A DNA stretch of 16,818 bases from XYA12-FULL-58-9 sp001798605 (lineage in GTDB: Bacteria; Myxococcota; XYA12-FULL-58-9), in assembly GCA_036736205.1 (NCBI GenBank), contig DAINMX010000135.1:1-16818 (forward strand). The letters run 5' to 3'. The translations under genes were made by a program, and so were the position numbers. Below the pieces are notes generated by a model. That model was not told the origin of the DNA. It made no database searches and was given only the letters and a program-made list of their open reading frames with translations. Positions 14,018 through 16,818 of this stretch are shown piece after piece (position 1 is the first letter of the stretch; each line of letters opens with the position of its first letter).

Positions 14018-14686
14018 ATGGCGAGACGGTCGCGGACGGCGAAGCAGCATAAGAGGACGGCAGAGGAGCTGGCACCACCTGGGATGCGTGAGGAGTTGGA
14101 GGGAGCCCGGCTCAACATGCTGGCGTTCTTCCGTGCGCTCGACCGCCTTCACTTGGCGCAGGATCGCCCGCCGGAGCTGCACGAGTTGTTCGAACTCGAC
14201 GCCGATTTTGCCGAGTCTCTCTGGGGGCTCGACCAACCGGTCGGGCGCTACGACTTGGAGATGATGACGGCGGACACAGTAGCTTCGTTGCTGGCGATTG
14301 GTGACGCCGTCAGCGAGTTCCTGCGGACGTTGAGCGAAGGAGGATGGATGGCATCGCGCTGCATGCATGAAGGCCGTCCGTGCGTCTCTGGTGCTTGCCG
14401 ATGCATACCTGCAGGTCCCCGGTCGCGACCCGACCGCGCCGGCGAAAGCCCCGAGCCGATGACGCTGCCTGCACTGCAACCCATCCTGGACGCAGCCGTC
14501 GCCTCGTTCGAGCAAGTCGTCGAGCGCGACGAGCAAACCACTGTGTTGCCGAACCTTCTCGCCGTGGTGATTGAGGTGGGCAAGTTCGTGACGGCCCTCG
14601 GGTTGGCAATGATCCAACGATACGTCGACGCGCGTCTTCGCCAGACCAAGGCCGAGCGGTCACACCCAGGGCGATGCCCTTCCTAG
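14018..14686 (+). CDS. small hypothetical ORF, probably frameshifted; may be two coupled genes
   Basis: The open frame has 222 codons but its middle looks non-coding. Codons 1 to about 108 (MARRSRTAKQHKR... to AVSEFLRTLSE) have good high-GC codon use and a charged helical character. From about 14337 to 14460 the composition turns to Cys/Arg/Pro-rich noise, while the +1 frame reads a plausible KAVRASLVLADAYLQVPG and stops at TGA 14460-14462. That stop overlaps ATG 14459, where the original frame resumes as a helical 75-residue protein (MTLPALQPILDAAVASFEQV...). The simplest reading is a first gene of about 148 codons with one frameshift, coupled by ATGA to a second gene ending at TAG 14684-14686. 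That TAG is also the first base triplet of the direct repeat. No family recognised. Confidence 0.55.
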   Translation: MARRSRTAKQHKRTAEELAPPGMREELEGARLNMLAFFRALDRLHLAQDRPPELHELFELDADFAESLWGLDQPVGRYDLEMMTADTVASLLAIGDAVSEFLRTLSEGGWMASRCMHEGRPCVSGACRCIPAGPRSRPDRAGESPEPMTLPALQPILDAAVASFEQVVERDEQTTVLPNLLAVVIEVGKFVTALGLAMIQRYVDARLRQTKAERSHPGRCPS

Positions 14687-15022
14687 TGTTGGTTGAGCCG
14701 ACGTGCTATCTGCACATGCATGCATTCACAGCTAGAGCCTTCGGCGTCCGCTACAAGCACGTTCTGGCCATCAAGTCGTCGTTGGCTCCCGGCGGGAGTC
14801 TTTGCCACGCTGTTCATCACAGCCGCCTGCACCCTGATCCACACCCCTGCGAGGCGCGATCCGTTTGTCGGACTCGGGCGTCCGGCACCGTCAAGCTTCA
14901 AGACGCTGAAGGTCGCGCTGGCGTTTTCGGAGAATACCAAGCAGTTGCTTGAGCTGTTGCGCAAGAACCAAGCGATCGCGGTGGAGCACGGTGTTACTCC
15001 CGACCCCGAGGCGGCCGGCAGC
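14684..15022 (+). repeat. 339-bp direct repeat, right copy
   Basis: This is the right partner of 11093-11431. Its left border coincides exactly with the stop codon of the ORF ending at 14686. Its right border lies inside the intact lipoprotein gene, at about codon 101, after PEAAGS. Together the two copies enclose 11432-14683. Confidence 0.93.
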
Positions 15023-15829
15023 TTCGAGAGGAGCGTAGAACGTTTCGGCAGCCACTTCGCTTCGGTGACGCGGATCGATGAGCCCGCGCAAGCCAGGGGG
15101 CTCGACGTGGATCTCGTGGTCGTGTGGGACAGCTTCGTGACCATGACAGGAGTATTGAGCCAGAAGATCGAGATCGAGCAGGGTGCCATCTTCCTGGCCG
15201 TCGATGGGACACAGATCGAACACTTACGCGCGAGCGCGAAACGGGAGATGAGCCTCTCCGAGAGCAAGACCGCCTCGCTCGATGCTCAACGGGAGGTTGA
15301 GGCCCGTTTTGAGGACGCGCTACGGGGGTCAGCCAAGCTCATCACCTTTGCCGAAGGACGCGCACCCGGGGCGGCCCCGCCAGCCGCCGTAGCAAGCGCG
15401 GCCCTGCGAGTGCCGTCGCGCATGGTCGTCGTGCCTCTCCGGGCGGCGTGCGGCGTGCGGTCCGAGGTGTGCGGGTTGCTCACCAATTACATGTTGTCGC
15501 TCCTCGATCGTGTGGGAGGGCTGCAAACGGTGGGGCAGGCGGACGTCGATGCCATGCTCGGACTGGAGAAACAAAAGGACATCCTCGGCTGTACGAGCAC
15601 TGCCTGCGCCGCAGAGATTGGCGGCGCGCTGGGCGCCGACCTGTTCCTTTACGGCGAGGTTGGCAAGGTCGGCTCTTCGTATGCGATCAACATGACCATC
15701 GTGCGAACGGCCACGTCGAGCGTGGGCACGCGAGTGAGCCGAATGACTCCGCAGGACGAGGATTCCCTGCGAGCGGAGATCCCTGCCATGGTCGCCGAGC
15801 TGGTCAATGGGCTCAACGACTCGCGTTGA
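14720..15829 (+). CDS. exported lipoprotein with FlgO/CsgG-like C-terminal domain
   Basis: The product has 369 residues from ATG 14720; a TTG at 14693 would add nine. A long basic N-region (SSRRWLPAG) leads to the hydrophobic AGVFATLFITAAC, a clear lipobox with Cys 37, so the mature protein is lipid-anchored. A first domain (about 60-185, LKVALAFSENTKQLLELL to FLAVDGTQIEHL) may be a degenerate copy of the same fold. The C-terminal domain (about 230-365) reads RMVVVPLRAACG, VGQADVDAMLGLEKQKDILG, CTSTACAAEIGGALGADLFLYGEVGKVGSSYAI. This pattern is common in myxobacterial outer-membrane proteins related to FlgO/CsgG/TolB-N, which form or attach to envelope complexes. The exact role is unknown. 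A 5' copy lies at 11129. No good ribosome-binding site precedes the ATG. Confidence 0.78.
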   Translation: MHSQLEPSASATSTFWPSSRRWLPAGVFATLFITAACTLIHTPARRDPFVGLGRPAPSSFKTLKVALAFSENTKQLLELLRKNQAIAVEHGVTPDPEAAGSFERSVERFGSHFASVTRIDEPAQARGLDVDLVVVWDSFVTMTGVLSQKIEIEQGAIFLAVDGTQIEHLRASAKREMSLSESKTASLDAQREVEARFEDALRGSAKLITFAEGRAPGAAPPAAVASAALRVPSRMVVVPLRAACGVRSEVCGLLTNYMLSLLDRVGGLQTVGQADVDAMLGLEKQKDILGCTSTACAAEIGGALGADLFLYGEVGKVGSSYAINMTIVRTATSSVGTRVSRMTPQDEDSLRAEIPAMVAELVNGLNDSR

Positions 15830-15842
15830 CCCCCAACATGCT

Positions 15843-15865
15843 GCTCGCCCCAATGCGGCGTGAGC
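15843..15865 (+). terminator. weak hairpin after the lipoprotein gene
   Basis: GCTC (15843-15846) pairs with GAGC (15862-15865), and an inner GCC pairs with GGC across a short bulge and loop. No T-tract follows, so it is at best a weak or factor-dependent stop signal. The gap up to the next gene is only 65 bp. Confidence 0.2.
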
Positions 15866-15894
15866 CTACCGTTGAATTCGAGTATGGTTGTACT

Positions 15895-16818
15895 ATGCTC
15901 ACATCTATGTTGTGCGAGCGTCTGACGATGTTGGCAGCGCTACTGTCCTCGTGCGCATGCCTCGCTCGAGTTGGCATGGAGTTTCCAGCCAACGAGCTCG
16001 AGGGTGATGACACAGTGCTCGGCGATGACCGCTTTGTGTTGGGTGACCACACCCCAATGGGTGATTCCACGCCAATGGGAGACAACCTGGGCTCATCAGG
16101 AGACGCAGACGGTTTTTCGGGAGACAACCTGGGCACATCAGGAGACGCAGACGGTTTTTCGGGAGACCCAGCCGCAATAACCTCGCTCACCTACGCCGAG
16201 CCGGTTGCCATCTACCTGACCTCCAGCGTGATCGATGACAATGTGCCAACTTTTTTGGGTGGCACGGCCAGCAGTTACGCAATAACCCCACCACTGCCCG
16301 CCGGACTGACCATCGACACGATCACGGGAGTGCTCAGCGGTCTTCCAAGTGCTGCAACGGCGCCTGCCGATTACACGGTGACCGCGGTCAGCAGCAGCGG
16401 CAATGCCTCCACCACCATCCGAATAACGGTCAAGGGAGCGCCCTATTTCGGCTTGACGATTGCGTCCACGGCCGCCTTCACCGGCGGATGGACAACAGCG
16501 GATGCTGACAGCGGCTCCGGTCAAACCGCGGACGGCCGTTTGAGCTCTCCCCAAGGCATCGCAGTCGACGAAAGCCATGACTTGTTCTACGTTGCCAACG
16601 CCAGCGCTCATCGTATCGACCGCTATGTTCTGTCAACGGGTGCCTACGCCGGTTGGATCGGCAAGGTGGCCGGCGTCTCGCCCACGGGCGGCGCAGCCGG
16701 TTGCACCACCGCCACCCAGGGCACACCCACTCCCGGTTGGTGTGTCGGCGGTTTGTCCACCTACTCGCAGATTGGCGACGGCGGCCTCGACGCCCCAACC
16801 TCCATCGCCCTCGATTTG
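15895..16818 (+). CDS. exported lipoprotein with Asp/Gly repeat stalk, putative Ig domain and NHL-type propeller, 3' end outside window
   Basis: From ATG 15895 the frame stays open for 308 codons to the window edge. The leader LTMLAALLSSC gives a lipobox with Cys 20. Residues 36-91 form an Asp/Gly-rich stalk with two 14-residue repeats (GDNLGSSGDADGFS). Residues about 95-180 match the putative Ig (He_PIG) fold: YAITPPLPAGLTIDTITGVLSGLP is its diagnostic L-P-x-G-L-x-x-D-x-x-T-G-x-x-S-G-x-P block. From about 210 an NHL-type repeat begins (GRLSSPQGIAVDESHDLFYV, then ANASAHRIDRYV), and a second starts at GDGGLDAPTSIALDL. It would be a surface-anchored binding protein with a beta-propeller head. 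Its plan parallels the RCC1 protein at 4667. Confidence 0.85.
   Translation, partial: MLTSMLCERLTMLAALLSSCACLARVGMEFPANELEGDDTVLGDDRFVLGDHTPMGDSTPMGDNLGSSGDADGFSGDNLGTSGDADGFSGDPAAITSLTYAEPVAIYLTSSVIDDNVPTFLGGTASSYAITPPLPAGLTIDTITGVLSGLPSAATAPADYTVTAVSSSGNASTTIRITVKGAPYFGLTIASTAAFTGGWTTADADSGSGQTADGRLSSPQGIAVDESHDLFYVANASAHRIDRYVLSTGAYAGWIGKVAGVSPTGGAAGCTTATQGTPTPGWCVGGLSTYSQIGDGGLDAPTSIALDL
16081..16164 (+). repeat. 42-bp tandem repeat, two copies, in coding sequence
   Basis: Units 16081-16122 and 16123-16164 differ at one base (gctcatca versus gcacatca). Each encodes 14 residues with GDADGFSGD, an Asp-rich turn resembling calcium-binding loops. The preceding HTPMGDSTPMGDN is a shorter, older repeat of the same style. 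Confidence 0.9.

Noticed and set aside
13769..14617. 282-codon minus-strand frame
   Set aside because: It overlaps the better supported plus-strand ORF at 14018 and crosses the palindrome cluster; no recognisable domain.

Overview
The window reads as a high-GC chromosome segment of a Myxococcota / deltaproteobacterium-like organism. The pointers are secreted lipoprotein-type leaders, a giant Cys-containing RCC1-repeat surface protein, Ig-plus-NHL lipoproteins, an ECF sigma factor coupled to a membrane TPR protein, and a polyketide/PUFA-type ketosynthase. This taxonomic call is inference from gene content, not from a marker gene. No rRNA, tRNA, CRISPR array or intact transposase is visible.

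Region 1 (2-2012, minus strand) is a two-gene lipid/polyketide operon. A DUF1624/acyltransferase-like integral membrane protein is followed 13 bp later by the N-terminal 296 residues of a beta-ketoacyl synthase that runs off the left edge.

Region 2 (2236-9004, plus strand) looks like one operon. It encodes an exported protein of unknown function, an ECF sigma-70 factor, a single-span membrane protein with a TPR-like C-terminus that overlaps the sigma gene by ATGA, and a 1445-residue surface protein. That last protein has a striking plan: a short Cys-rich head, seven Ig-like repeats of about 87 residues, a Cys-rich linker, seven RCC1 repeats, a second Cys-rich linker, and seven more RCC1 repeats. 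The TPR protein may control the sigma factor, which may in turn control the surface protein.

Region 3 (9091-10921) is a hipBA-type toxin-antitoxin pair. Directly behind hipA lies the orphan C-terminal tail of an M48 (HtpX-like) metallopeptidase gene, so the module appears to sit beside a destroyed gene.

Region 4 (10922-15829) is a mosaic. It holds minus-strand gene ends, then a 339-bp segment (11093-11431) repeated at 14684-15022 with about 15 mismatches and no indels. The two copies flank about 3.25 kb carrying a 675-residue unrecognised protein on the minus strand and a small ORF with an apparent internal frameshift. The right copy is the 5' part of an intact lipoprotein gene with a FlgO/CsgG-like C-terminal domain. 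The left copy encodes only its truncated N-terminus.

Region 5 (15895-16818, plus) is the start of another exported Ig-plus-NHL propeller lipoprotein. It carries a 42-bp tandem repeat encoding an Asp/Gly-rich stalk and continues past the right edge.

The most promising places for something new are the repeat-flanked island with its orphan 675-residue protein, and the sigma-linked 7+7+7 repeat surface protein.
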